A stretch of DNA of 28,306 bases, from positions 1-28,306 of IMG/VR virus record IMGVR_UViG_3300018063_000194; one strand, given 5' to 3'. The translations under genes were made by a program, and so were the position numbers. This document shows, in pieces, positions 13,544-20,138 of this stretch. This DNA is from a virus. A model generated the notes under the pieces. It was not told the origin of the DNA, did no database searches, and was given only the letters and a program-made list of their open reading frames with translations. Each line of letters opens with the position of its first letter. Position 1 is the first letter of the stretch.

Positions 13544-14920
13544 ATGCGCAAGAACGTCAAAAAGACAATCAATCACGGCTTCACCCATGAAGGCGCCCCA
13601 GCCGCAGCCATGTCGGCTGAACAGGCTTTGCGCCGCTCTGTGATGTCCTGCTTCCTCTGGGAAAATGAATTCTATGAGGAAGGCGAGGAGATTGCTACCC
13701 GCATCATGAAGCTCGCCAGCCAGCTGCCGGGCCAGACGGTAGCCAAGATTGCCGTTGAGGCACGTGAGCGGGGCAACCTGCGACACGTTCCGCTGCTCCT
13801 TGTGTCCATCATGACCAAGTCCGGCAAGGGCACGGCAGTCGCCGACACCATTGCCCGTGTGGTACAGCGTGCTGACGAGCTAACCGAACTGCTGGCCATT
13901 CACGCCAAGATCAATAAGGTCACCCCTGACAAGATCAAGCCAACGTTGTCAGCCCAAATGAAAAAGGGCTTGGCGCGTGCCTTCACCAAGTTCGACGAGT
14001 ATCAGCTGGCCAAGTACGACCGTGACGGTGCGGTGCGGCTACGTGATGCCCTGTTCCTTGTGCACGCCAAGCCCAAGGACAAGACGCAGGCCAAACTGTG
14101 GAAGGCACTGGTCAACAACAAGTTGACTTCACCTGACACGTGGGAGGTTGGCCTCTCAGGCGGCGCCGACAAAAAGGAGACGTTTGAGCGGCTGATCCGT
14201 GACGGCAAGCTCGGCTACTTGGCCTTGCTGCGCAACCTGCGCAACATGATCGGTGCCGGCTGTGACGTTGACCTTGTGCGCAACGCCATTGTTGCCCGCA
14301 AGGGTGGCGCACAACGTGTGCTGCCGTTCCGCTACATTGCGGCGGCCCGTGCGGCGCCACAACTGGAGCCGGCCATTGATCAGGCGCTGTCTGAAGCCAT
14401 TGGTGAAATGCCGGTGCTGCCGGGCAAGTCCGCCGTGCTGGTTGACGTGTCCAGCTCCATGGAGGCCAAGCTGTCAGGCAAGTCCGACATGAGCCGCATG
14501 GACGCGGCTGCCGCCCTGGGCTCCATCATCAATGGTGATCTCAGGCTGTTCACCTTCTCGGATAGCTTAGTGGAGGTGCCGCCGCGCCGGGGCATGGCAG
14601 GCGTTGACGCCATCAAGCGCAGCCAGCGGCACAACGGCACGCAGCTGTTCGACGCCGTGGCCCAAGTCAATGCCACCGTCAAGTACGACCGCATCATCGT
14701 CATAACCGACGAGCAGGCAGCTGGCCCTGGCGTGCAGTTTGGCTACCGTATCCAGGGTCGGGTTAACCGGCTACAGGATCCGCTGAGCGGCGCATATGCT
14801 TACATGATAAACGTTGCGTCCGCGCAGCGTGGTGTGGGCTACCAGCGTTGGGTCCACATTGACGGCTTCAGCGAGGCTGTGCTGAAGTTCATCAACGAGT
14901 ACGAAAGAAATGACGCATGA
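13544..14920 (+). CDS. rsr: TROVE-vWA protein (Ro60/Rsr orthologue)
   Basis: 458 residues from the ATG at 13544, behind a near-perfect AGGAGGTGA. Residues 1-290 form the HEAT-like TROVE ring (ALRRSVMSCFLWENEFYEEG, ARERGNLRHVPLLLVSIM, LLRNLRNMIGAG are family hallmarks). Residues 295-458 form a vWA domain with a complete metal site: D301-x-S303-x-S305, T366, D389. Ro proteins bind Y RNA on the outer ring and the ends of misfolded RNAs in the hole; in Deinococcus the Y RNA tethers Ro to polynucleotide phosphorylase. Three Y RNAs lie directly upstream, so the phage carries a full Ro RNP. Confidence 0.95.
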   Translation: MRKNVKKTINHGFTHEGAPAAAMSAEQALRRSVMSCFLWENEFYEEGEEIATRIMKLASQLPGQTVAKIAVEARERGNLRHVPLLLVSIMTKSGKGTAVADTIARVVQRADELTELLAIHAKINKVTPDKIKPTLSAQMKKGLARAFTKFDEYQLAKYDRDGAVRLRDALFLVHAKPKDKTQAKLWKALVNNKLTSPDTWEVGLSGGADKKETFERLIRDGKLGYLALLRNLRNMIGAGCDVDLVRNAIVARKGGAQRVLPFRYIAAARAAPQLEPAIDQALSEAIGEMPVLPGKSAVLVDVSSSMEAKLSGKSDMSRMDAAAALGSIINGDLRLFTFSDSLVEVPPRRGMAGVDAIKRSQRHNGTQLFDAVAQVNATVKYDRIIVITDEQAAGPGVQFGYRIQGRVNRLQDPLSGAYAYMINVASAQRGVGYQRWVHIDGFSEAVLKFINEYERNDA

Positions 14921-15081
14921 CCGCTTCCCAGCATGCTCAGGTCTGGCACCGTGTAGCTACCAAGATGCAGGCGGCGGCCCGCAAGGCACAAGATGAGGGA
15001 GCTGAAGCAACAGCACTGGGTATTATACATCTAGCGTTGCTTGCCCGTTCCCTCTCAAACGAGTATGCCGCCCAAAAATGA
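14917..15081 (+). CDS. Small helical protein in the Ro operon, 54 aa
   Basis: Begins MTASQHAQVWHRVATKMQAA and continues as an Ala/Leu-rich amphipathic helix ending LSNEYAAQK. It is supported by ATGA overlaps with both the TROVE stop and the following regulator start. No family recognised. Tight coupling to the Ro gene suggests a partner or accessory. Confidence 0.55.
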   Translation: MTASQHAQVWHRVATKMQAAARKAQDEGAEATALGIIHLALLARSLSNEYAAQK

Positions 15082-15296
15082 CCGCTGAAGAATTCCGTCA
15101 GTTGGCATTGAAACTGTTCGGTCCTGAGCGCGGCTGGCAAACCAAATGCGCCGAAGCGCTCAGGACCGACCCTTCAAGTGTCTCACGATACATTTCAGGC
15201 TTAGTGCCCATACCTGGGCCAGTGGCAGTCGCCATGCAAGGCTTCGCTGAGCGCGAACGTATTATTTCGTTGACATTGAAATCACCGCCGGCATAG
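15078..15296 (+). CDS. XRE/Cro-like helix-turn-helix regulator
   Basis: 72 residues; DNA-binding protein of the phage repressor type. The helix-turn-helix is in residues ~18-45: GWQTKCAEALRTDPSSVSRY, then the ISGLVPIPGPVAVAM segment typical of short Cro/C1-like proteins. Start overlaps the previous stop (ATGA). Third gene of the Ro operon, so it may autoregulate the Y RNA/TROVE promoter at 13,103. Its operator was not identified. Confidence 0.75.
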   Translation: MTAEEFRQLALKLFGPERGWQTKCAEALRTDPSSVSRYISGLVPIPGPVAVAMQGFAERERIISLTLKSPPA

Positions 15297-15334
15297 TGCC
15301 CGCGTTTCTGTCACAAACCCAGGAGTACCCCAAC

Positions 15335-15817
15335 ATGTCCGTCATGACCGTCTTGCACCGAAGACTCGGCGTGCCCAACCCCAGGGTTGAGCCCATGGAT
15401 CTTGATCAAGGTTTTGCTGAAGCCCTCAGAAAGGATCCCCCAATGGGACGCCCAGTAAGTGAATTTGCCCCCAACCCTGCCCGTGAGGTGGAGCGTGCCA
15501 TTCAAACCGTGGAGAAGTTTGGGGCATTGCCGCTCAAGGAGATTGATGACAAGCTGGAGGCCCTCAGAGCTGACATGCGCGAAACTGAAGCGCTGGGTCA
15601 GACAATCCGCAATCTGATCATGGAGGTGCGGCAAGATTACCTTGATCGTCTGGAGAAATCCAGAAAGGTTGCTGAACTGACACGCACCAGCTTTGCCAAA
15701 TTGGCAGAGCAATGCGCAGACATCACTGATCCATCCAAGCCTGAGGCGGCCACAACTGAAGAAGCGCCCAAAGAGGAGCCAAAATCAGATGACAACGCAC
15801 AGCCGGCAGTCACTTGA
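15335..15817 (+). CDS. Coiled-coil protein, 160 aa
   Basis: Start at 15335 is chosen because AGGAG lies 9 nt upstream; a GTG at 15296 is possible but less well supported. The N-terminal ~50 residues are Pro-rich. Residues ~55-125 are a charged helix (EIDDKLEALRADMRETEALG, MEVRQDYLDRLEKSRKVAEL) that should form a coiled coil. The C-terminal ~35 residues are acidic and disordered. No family recognised. Confidence 0.6.
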   Translation: MSVMTVLHRRLGVPNPRVEPMDLDQGFAEALRKDPPMGRPVSEFAPNPAREVERAIQTVEKFGALPLKEIDDKLEALRADMRETEALGQTIRNLIMEVRQDYLDRLEKSRKVAELTRTSFAKLAEQCADITDPSKPEAATTEEAPKEEPKSDDNAQPAVT

Positions 15818-16145
15818 GGACACCTTCAACCTGATTGTTGAAACGGCCCTGCACAAATGGCGCTGCCCTGACAATGGGCGCATCAACTCGTCCCAGCTGA
15901 CCGCCCTGGCGCGGCAGGGCAGGCTACGCATTGACATCTCAGGGCGTAGCTACCGCACTGTGTACATCCTGTCAGGCCCGCATACGGGCCTGAGCACAGC
16001 ACCCGATCCTGATAGTGGCAGAGTGTTCAAATCCATTGGAACAGTCAGCACTTCAACTGCACGACGGCAGCAGTACCCCAAACAGCCCAGGCAACAACCA
16101 TCATTGCCACGCCTGAAGTGCCTCGAGAAGGAGTTTGAGCCGTGA
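15789..16145 (+). CDS. Unknown protein, 118 aa
   Basis: From the ATG at 15789, inside the 3' end of the coiled-coil gene (29-nt overlap), with GAGGAG a little further upstream. Residues 1-60 contain helix SRQSLEDTFNLIVETALHKW and then RINSSQLTALARQGRLRIDI, a possible small winged or OB-like module; the C-terminal half is Ser/Thr/Gln/Pro/Arg-rich and probably disordered. Stop overlaps the next start (GTGA). Function unknown. Confidence 0.55.
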   Translation: MTTHSRQSLEDTFNLIVETALHKWRCPDNGRINSSQLTALARQGRLRIDISGRSYRTVYILSGPHTGLSTAPDPDSGRVFKSIGTVSTSTARRQQYPKQPRQQPSLPRLKCLEKEFEP

Positions 16146-16462
16146 AATGGGAACGCATCAAAACCTATCTCCTGCCAGCCGCCGCAGCAGTGATCCTTGC
16201 CCAGGCAGTGGTGATCGTTGATTACCATTTGCGTGTCAGCATGATCCATGAAAACACCACTGCTTGGTTCGACACGTCCACGCAGTTCCAGATACGGGCT
16301 GAGGAATGGGAGGTCACGGCACGGCGGCTGGCATCAATCAATCACAGTTGTGCAGAAAAGCTCCACGGGTATCGTGAGTTCGTGTCTCAGATATTCGATC
16401 CGCGCAAGCAAAGCGAGACGCCACTCAAGCCGCTGGACCTGATTGAGGCGCCAAAGCCATGA
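16142..16462 (+). CDS. Single-pass membrane protein, 106 aa
   Basis: GTG start at 16142 overlapping the previous stop (GTGA). Residues ~9-27 (YLLPAAAAVILAQAVVIVD) form one transmembrane segment after a short basic N terminus. A periplasm-facing helical region follows (FQIRAEEWEVTARRLASINH) with one Cys. The layout resembles inner-membrane spanin-like or phage accessory proteins, but no lysis cassette is seen nearby, so the role is open. Confidence 0.6.
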   Translation: MKWERIKTYLLPAAAAVILAQAVVIVDYHLRVSMIHENTTAWFDTSTQFQIRAEEWEVTARRLASINHSCAEKLHGYREFVSQIFDPRKQSETPLKPLDLIEAPKP

Positions 16463-16755
16463 CCACAGGAGACCATTCAATTAACCTGGGGTGGCGCCCA
16501 TGCCACAAAAAGGGCGCAACGCCCTTTGCCCGCCCAGGTGACGTACTCAGATGTGTCAATGGCCACGCCGTGGGCGAGGTCGTTTCTCCCCTGTATGGAA
16601 ACTCTGCCGTCAACACAAGCAATTTTCACTTCTTCAATCTGGAACCAACACCAAGAATTGGAATATCACTGGCCGAACCCAAGTGCGGAACGTGTGGCGG
16701 GACGTACATCCAATCAGGGTTTAAAATTAACATAAATGGGAGATGGGTACCATGA
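16459..16755 (+). CDS. Putative zinc-ribbon protein, 98 aa
   Basis: Start overlaps the previous stop (ATGA). It has PCHKKGA, RCVNGHAVGEV and PKCGTCGGTYI: a CxNGH knuckle and a CxxCG knuckle about 45 residues apart, which should bind one zinc. The pattern is familiar from small phage proteins with CENGH ... CxxCxG and a final GxW (here NGRWVP). Nucleic acid binding is plausible, not shown. Confidence 0.65.
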   Translation: MTTGDHSINLGWRPCHKKGATPFARPGDVLRCVNGHAVGEVVSPLYGNSAVNTSNFHFFNLEPTPRIGISLAEPKCGTCGGTYIQSGFKININGRWVP

Positions 16756-17084
16756 TCAAAGTCACCAGCCCAGGTGCAGCACAGGAAGTCTGGATCAACC
16801 CTGAGCACGTCACCAAGCTGTGGCAACGTGTTGACGGCATCACCATGTTGCGCTTTGTCAATGGAGAGACCTTGCAGATCTTGGAGAAGCCTGACGATTT
16901 CATACGTAGGATACGCCCCGATCCAACCCTAATGCCCACACCCATAGACAATTCGTATCTCATAGCGAATGCCATCAAAGATCAGTCCAGGCAATTCCAA
17001 CACTTGAATGTCTTGATGGACGCCTATCTAAAGAGCAACCGCAGTCTCCCGCACATTCCAATGGTGCCCTATGTCTCGACATAA
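16752..17084 (+). CDS. FlbD-like small protein, 110 aa
   Basis: Starts at the ATG overlapping the previous stop. The first ~50 residues (MIKVTSP, VWINPEHVTKLWQRVDG, MLRFVNGETLQILEKPDDFI) have the beta-rich layout of FlbD-like domains, which also occur in phage small proteins. The C-terminal half is helical (SYLIANAIKDQSRQFQHLNV) and unrecognised. Regulatory or virion accessory; uncertain. Confidence 0.55.
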   Translation: MIKVTSPGAAQEVWINPEHVTKLWQRVDGITMLRFVNGETLQILEKPDDFIRRIRPDPTLMPTPIDNSYLIANAIKDQSRQFQHLNVLMDAYLKSNRSLPHIPMVPYVST

Positions 17085-17298
17085 TCTCACATGGCGCCCA
17101 CAAAAGATACCGCGCAACGATATTATTGGCCGCTTGGCGGGCAGGATCGCGGCCGAAGGCTACCCTAACAAGATAAAGGTGTCGCCCGCACTGTACAGGA
17201 AACTCCAATCTAAATTACAGGCAATTCAACGAATATCCTATCACGGCGATACACAGCCAAGCTTGCGCATTCTAGGCGTACTGGTTGAGCCTGAGTAA
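17071..17298 (+). CDS. Small basic protein with TWRPQK motif, 75 aa
   Basis: Last gene of the Ro operon; overlaps the FlbD-like gene by 14 nt. LTWRPQKIPRN at the N terminus matches the TWRPQKYT of the protein at 18368, and KIKVSPALYRKLQSKL ... LRILGVLVEPE follows the layout of the small paralogues at 18368-19255 (helix, K-x-P-L block, then a final strand with GVxVE). Function unknown, membership in the small-protein family is inferred from these two blocks. Confidence 0.55.
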   Translation: MSRHNLTWRPQKIPRNDIIGRLAGRIAAEGYPNKIKVSPALYRKLQSKLQAIQRISYHGDTQPSLRILGVLVEPE

Positions 17299-17307
17299 TT
17301 TCAACAT

Positions 17308-17336
17308 TTGACAAATTAACCTAATTGGTTTATTAA
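17308..17336 (+). promoter_or_regulatory. Consensus sigma70 promoter before the second vWA operon
   Basis: TTGACA (17308-17313) and TATTAA (17331-17336) are 17 nt apart, close to the ideal. Transcription would start near 17,343, about 28 nt before the ATG at 17371. The -10 box lies inside the first of two dyads that could be regulator sites. Confidence 0.75.
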
Positions 17337-17358
17337 CCAACTGGCTCATAACCAGTTG
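17325..17358. promoter_or_regulatory. Two overlapping dyads (operator or 5' mRNA hairpin)
   Basis: TTGGTT-TATT-AACCAA (17325-17340) overlaps CAACTGG-CTCATAA-CCAGTTG (17338-17358). The first covers the -10 box, the second the start site and leader. An XRE regulator encoded in the same operon (18126) is the obvious candidate ligand. The second could also fold as a 7-bp hairpin just before the AAAGGAAG ribosome binding site. Confidence 0.55.
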
Positions 17359-17370
17359 AAAGGAAGTCCC

Positions 17371-18129
17371 ATGCCTAAAACCTCAGTTACGTTCCTGCTT
17401 GACCGCACCGGCTCCATGGAAAGCATCAAGGATGACACCATGGGGGCATTCAATGCCTACCTTGACGGCCTGAATGACGCGCCTGACACCGACTTCACGC
17501 TGGTGCAGTTTGACAGCCTGGGGTTGGACAAGGTGTGTGTCAGATTGGTCCCCAGGGACGCGCCCCGGCTGGACAAGCACAACTACCAACCACGCGCCGC
17601 CACCCCGCTGATTGATGCCGCCTACAAAACGATCAGGGCGGTAAGCGACAAGCTCAACGGTGAACAAGGCACCCAGGTGGTGATCTGCATCCAGACCGAC
17701 GGCATGGAAAACAGTTCAACCCAGTACACCTGGGATGACCTGAATGCCTTGATCAAGGAGAAATCAGCGCTGGGCTGGCAGTTCAACTTCATGGGCGCCA
17801 GCATTGATGCCTACGAGCAGGGTGCCAAAATGGGCATCAGCGTGGCCGGCACCATGACTTACGACTCGCTGGACAGCGCAGCCACTCAATCGGCTTTCAA
17901 AGGCCGGGCGCGTGCCACCGCCATGTATGCTTCAGGCGTCACCGCCAACATGAGCATCAGCAGCCTTGAAAAGCGGGCCGCTGGTGACGTGTTTGACCCA
18001 GCCCTGAAGGGGCCAGCCCCCTACAGCAAAACCGCACCAGCGGCCACGGCAAAGCCGGCACAAGGCCCGCAGGTGAAACCGGGCGCCAAACGGCCCCGTA
18101 CCGCAGCAGTGGACGATCTCAAGCTATGA
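17371..18129 (+). CDS. vWA-domain protein, 252 aa
   Basis: From the ATG at 17371 with AAAGGAAG upstream. A von Willebrand A domain fills residues 1-190: the metal site is D11-R-T13-G-S15 (LLDRTGSM), T78 in AATPLIDA and D110 in CIQTDGMEN. The C-terminal ~55 residues are Ala/Pro/Lys-rich and disordered (APAATAKPAQGPQVKPGAKR). vWA proteins of this type bind partners through a metal ion, often with AAA ATPases. The TROVE protein also has a vWA domain, so the phage carries two. Confidence 0.85.
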   Translation: MPKTSVTFLLDRTGSMESIKDDTMGAFNAYLDGLNDAPDTDFTLVQFDSLGLDKVCVRLVPRDAPRLDKHNYQPRAATPLIDAAYKTIRAVSDKLNGEQGTQVVICIQTDGMENSSTQYTWDDLNALIKEKSALGWQFNFMGASIDAYEQGAKMGISVAGTMTYDSLDSAATQSAFKGRARATAMYASGVTANMSISSLEKRAAGDVFDPALKGPAPYSKTAPAATAKPAQGPQVKPGAKRPRTAAVDDLKL

Positions 18130-18371
18130 AAAAGCAGCGCACGGAGCTGGGAACGGTAATTGAGCACGCCTTGTCAAAGCAGGGCGTGCAGCAAAACGAG
18201 CTGGCGGCCAGCATCAACCAGTCACCCAGCTACGTGAGCCAAGTGCTGAGGGGCAACAAGCGCCCCTCAGCACAATGGGTGGAGCTGGTAGCAGACACTC
18301 TCAAGCTCACGGAAAAGCAACGCAAGGAACTGCATCTGAAGGCGGCAAGGCAATTGGGCTTCAAGCTATGA
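18126..18371 (+). CDS. XRE-family helix-turn-helix regulator
   Basis: 81 residues; ATGA overlap with the vWA stop. Helix-turn-helix at residues ~20-60: GVQQNELAASINQSPSYVSQ, then VLRGNKRPSAQWVELVADTL, a clear Cro/C1-type DNA-binding domain. The C-terminal helix TEKQRKELHLKAARQLGF may support dimerisation. It probably binds the dyads at 17325-17358 and autoregulates. Confidence 0.85.
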   Translation: MKKQRTELGTVIEHALSKQGVQQNELAASINQSPSYVSQVLRGNKRPSAQWVELVADTLKLTEKQRKELHLKAARQLGFKL

Positions 18372-18574
18372 TCGTGAAAACGTGGCGCCCGCAAAAGTAC
18401 ACCGGGGTGCTGGGAATCGTGCTTGACTTTATCCTGAAGCACCCCAACGAAAAAGTGCTCAAGCTCAGCAAAGCCTACATGCCGCTGCTGCAACGGGAAG
18501 CCAAGCAATACTTCAAGACGGAGTCAATAGGTGAGGATCACGTCACGATCCTGGGCGTCAGGGTAGAGAAATGA
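18368..18574 (+). CDS. Small-protein array member 1, 68 aa (TWRPQK)
   Basis: Starts MIVKTWRPQKYTGVLGIVLD, with ATGA overlaps at both ends. A helix of the ILEALK type, a KVLKLSKAYMPLLQ block and a final strand ITILGVRVEK-like (VTILGVRVEK) align with the neighbours and with the gene at 17071. No catalytic motif, no Cys. Function unknown. Confidence 0.6.
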   Translation: MIVKTWRPQKYTGVLGIVLDFILKHPNEKVLKLSKAYMPLLQREAKQYFKTESIGEDHVTILGVRVEK

Positions 18575-18807
18575 ACATTGCAATCAGAATAATAGTGGAA
18601 CTGATCAAGCACAACAGGCCCGATAAATTGAAGGTGCACCCTGATCTGCTCTTGTACTTGCCCGATTACCCCAAGGATCTCACAAGCAACGCTCCATATA
18701 CTCAAACCGACCTTTCCGGCGTGTACTATGCCCCCAACAGCCAAACACTGGCCGTCAAGGTGAGCGGGCAAAGCACGAACTATCACTACACGAGATTAGT
18801 TACATGA
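18571..18807 (+). CDS. Small-protein array member 2, 78 aa
   Basis: MNIAIRIIVELIKHNRPDKL opens the protein, then KVHPDLLLYLPDYPKD and a Ser/Tyr/Thr-rich C terminus. The M-N-x-A-I-x-I-x-x-E-x-x-K start recurs in the next three genes. ATGA overlaps at both ends. Function unknown. Confidence 0.6.
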   Translation: MNIAIRIIVELIKHNRPDKLKVHPDLLLYLPDYPKDLTSNAPYTQTDLSGVYYAPNSQTLAVKVSGQSTNYHYTRLVT

Positions 18808-19028
18808 ACGTAGCGATCAAAATATTGCTCGAATCGCTGAAGGTCAGGCCAGGGTGCAACGGCGGCACGCTGAAACTGGACCCGCAGCTGTTTGATCTGC
18901 TGGTCAGGGAGTTGAAAGCCGAGCACAGCAACAATCCCTTAGGCACGGGGGTGTGGGTAAGCGACGAGGCGTACCAAGGCAGGCCGAGGCATGTGTTTCT
19001 TTACGGCACCAAGGTCACGCATAAATGA
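18804..19028 (+). CDS. Small-protein array member 3, 74 aa
   Basis: MNVAIKILLESLKVRPGCNG, then LKLDPQLFDLLVRELKAEHS and a C-terminal GVWVSDEAYQG ... HVFLYGTKVTHK strand pair. Same layout as members 2, 4 and 5; ATGA-coupled. One Cys. Function unknown. Confidence 0.6.
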   Translation: MNVAIKILLESLKVRPGCNGGTLKLDPQLFDLLVRELKAEHSNNPLGTGVWVSDEAYQGRPRHVFLYGTKVTHK

Positions 19029-19255
19029 GTGTGGGGATCAGGGTGTTGCTGGAAGCATGCAAGGCAAAAGCCAGCACGCAGACAACCAGGGAGCTGTATA
19101 TTGCCCCCGAGCTGTTCTCAATGCTGCTGGGCGCGGTGCGTGACGGCCTGCATGACCCGCAGGTGTGGGTCACCTATGACCTGGATGGGCCGGTCTACGT
19201 CTATGCCTACGGCGTCAGGGTGTATTTTCAGGCGCCACAAAGGGCGGGCAGATGA
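19025..19255 (+). CDS. Small-protein array member 4, 76 aa
   Basis: MSVGIRVLLEACKAKASTQT, then LYIAPELFSMLLGAVRDGLH, PQVWVTYDLDGPVYVYAYGV and a basic tail. It keeps the helix, P-x-LF-x-LL block and VWV / YGVRV strands of member 3. ATGA-coupled. Function unknown. Confidence 0.6.
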   Translation: MSVGIRVLLEACKAKASTQTTRELYIAPELFSMLLGAVRDGLHDPQVWVTYDLDGPVYVYAYGVRVYFQAPQRAGR

Positions 19256-19506
19256 ACGTAGCAGCAAAGATCCTGATTGAAGCGATCAAAGCTGAAGTCA
19301 GCCGCAAGCCAAGGACACTGTACAACAACCACATACACCCCAAGCGCATCAACAAGCAGCTGTTTGAATTGCTGTGTTATGAGATCAGACGCCCACACCT
19401 TCTTGCTCCACAGGATCGGGAACACTGCAGCATCAATACCAGCATGGGTGAACCGCCCAGCATGTGGGTATGGGGCAGACTAATTATTCCAAAGGTGCAA
19501 AAATGA
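19252..19506 (+). CDS. Small-protein array member 5, 84 aa
   Basis: MNVAAKILIEAIKAEVSRKP, then RINKQLFELLCYEIRRPHLL and a C-terminal PSMWVWGRLIIPK. Same start motif and LFELL block; the middle is longer than in members 3 and 4. ATGA-coupled on both sides. Two Cys. Function unknown. Confidence 0.6.
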   Translation: MNVAAKILIEAIKAEVSRKPRTLYNNHIHPKRINKQLFELLCYEIRRPHLLAPQDREHCSINTSMGEPPSMWVWGRLIIPKVQK

Positions 19507-19676
19507 ATGATCTCAAGATACTCGCTGAGAAGCTTGCAAAAGCAAAGCCGGGCATGCGTTGGGGCTACACAGTACCTAAAATACATCCAGCACTGACGGT
19601 TGAGGAGCGGGATCTGCTTGTGCAGGTACTGATTGAAGCCCAGCAGCACGCTATTACTACAATATCCAAAGGATAA
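19503..19676 (+). CDS. Small-protein array member 6, 57 aa
   Basis: MNDLKILAEKLAKAKPGMRW, then IHPALTVEERDLLVQVLIEA. Shorter than the others and lacking the terminal strand pair, but with the helix and HPAL block. ATGA overlap with member 5; last gene of the operon. Function unknown; family membership is weaker here. Confidence 0.5.
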   Translation: MNDLKILAEKLAKAKPGMRWGYTVPKIHPALTVEERDLLVQVLIEAQQHAITTISKG

Positions 19677-19771
19677 ATAGCTAGATTTTTGCTCAGCAAT
19701 CTAAGGTGGTGTCGCTCGAGCTCGAGGGGGGAGGGGGACCATTTATTCATCCCGTCATCCCAGGTAACGTA

Positions 19772-19788
19772 ACGGTTACCGTAACCGT
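19772..19788. promoter_or_regulatory. Perfect dyad ACGGTTAC-C-GTAACCGT
   Basis: Two 8-nt half sites around one central base; a further GTAAC repeat lies just upstream (19764-19773). Length and symmetry fit a dimeric regulator site. No promoter was confidently placed beside it. Confidence 0.5.
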
Positions 19789-19831
19789 GTCCTTGCTCTG
19801 CCACAGTGTCCTGCCCGTGCCACGTAGCAGG

Positions 19832-19867
19832 GGAGCAACAGTGACGTGAGAGCAACACTGTTGCTCC
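19832..19867. repeat. Perfect 12-bp inverted repeat
   Basis: GGAGCAACAGTG (19832-19843) pairs with CACTGTTGCTCC (19856-19867) around a 12-nt loop that itself repeats AGAGCAA. No T tract, so a simple terminator is unlikely; cruciform, protein site or RNA stem. Confidence 0.6.
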
Positions 19868-19921
19868 TCTACCACATGAGAGCAGGGCAAGGGCTATGCC
19901 ATGTCACTCTCCTTTAGCCCC

Positions 19922-19955
19922 TGCGTCTCCGCATAGCTGACTAAACGGAGACGCA
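19922..19955 (+). terminator. 10-bp hairpin followed by T-rich DNA
   Basis: TGCGTCTCCG (19922-19931) pairs with CGGAGACGCA (19946-19955), loop 14 nt. TAGTTGTTTTCATTTTAG follows, so it could end the upstream operon, though the T tract is interrupted. Confidence 0.45.
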
Positions 19956-19976
19956 TAGTTGTTTTCATTTTAGTTG

Positions 19977-20004
19977 TTGCGTTTACTGTGTGGTTCATTA
20001 TTGT
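19977..20004 (+). promoter_or_regulatory. Candidate promoter for the gene at 20139
   Basis: TTGCGT (19977-19982), 16 nt, then TATTGT (19999-20004), in an AT-rich stretch. Start near 20,011 would give a ~128-nt leader that contains the hairpin at 20,095. Confidence 0.35.
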
Positions 20005-20094
20005 AGTGAGTGCGTGCTGACTTGATACATGGCCCGCCTGCCCCACACGGTGGCCACTTTGAACGGTGGCGGTTACGGGCAAGGTTAAGCCTAT

Positions 20095-20119
20095 GCCGGG
20101 CGGGCTTCATGAGCCCGGC
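20095..20119 (+). promoter_or_regulatory. Leader hairpin before the basic protein gene
   Basis: GCCGGGC (20095-20101) pairs with GCCCGGC (20113-20119), with GGGCT/AGCCC as an alternative inner pairing. It ends about 6 nt before the TGAGG ribosome binding site, so it could affect initiation. Confidence 0.4.
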
Positions 20120-20138
20120 GCAAACTGAGGTAACTACA

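Larger units (their letters stand above)
19677..20138. other. 462-nt non-coding region rich in dyads
   Basis: No convincing gene on either strand. It holds, in order: a CTCGAGCTCGAG palindrome (19715-19726) beside a purine run GAGGGGGGAGGGGGA (19724-19738), a perfect 17-nt dyad (19772-19788), two long hairpins (19832-19867, 19922-19955), a candidate promoter (19977-20004) and a leader hairpin (20095-20119). It separates two plus-strand transcription units and could be a control or replication region. Confidence 0.5.

Noticed and set aside
15693-15788. Longer start for the 118-residue protein
   Set aside because: It would overlap the coiled-coil gene by 125 nt with basic, random-looking sequence; the ATG at 15789 needs only a 29-nt overlap.
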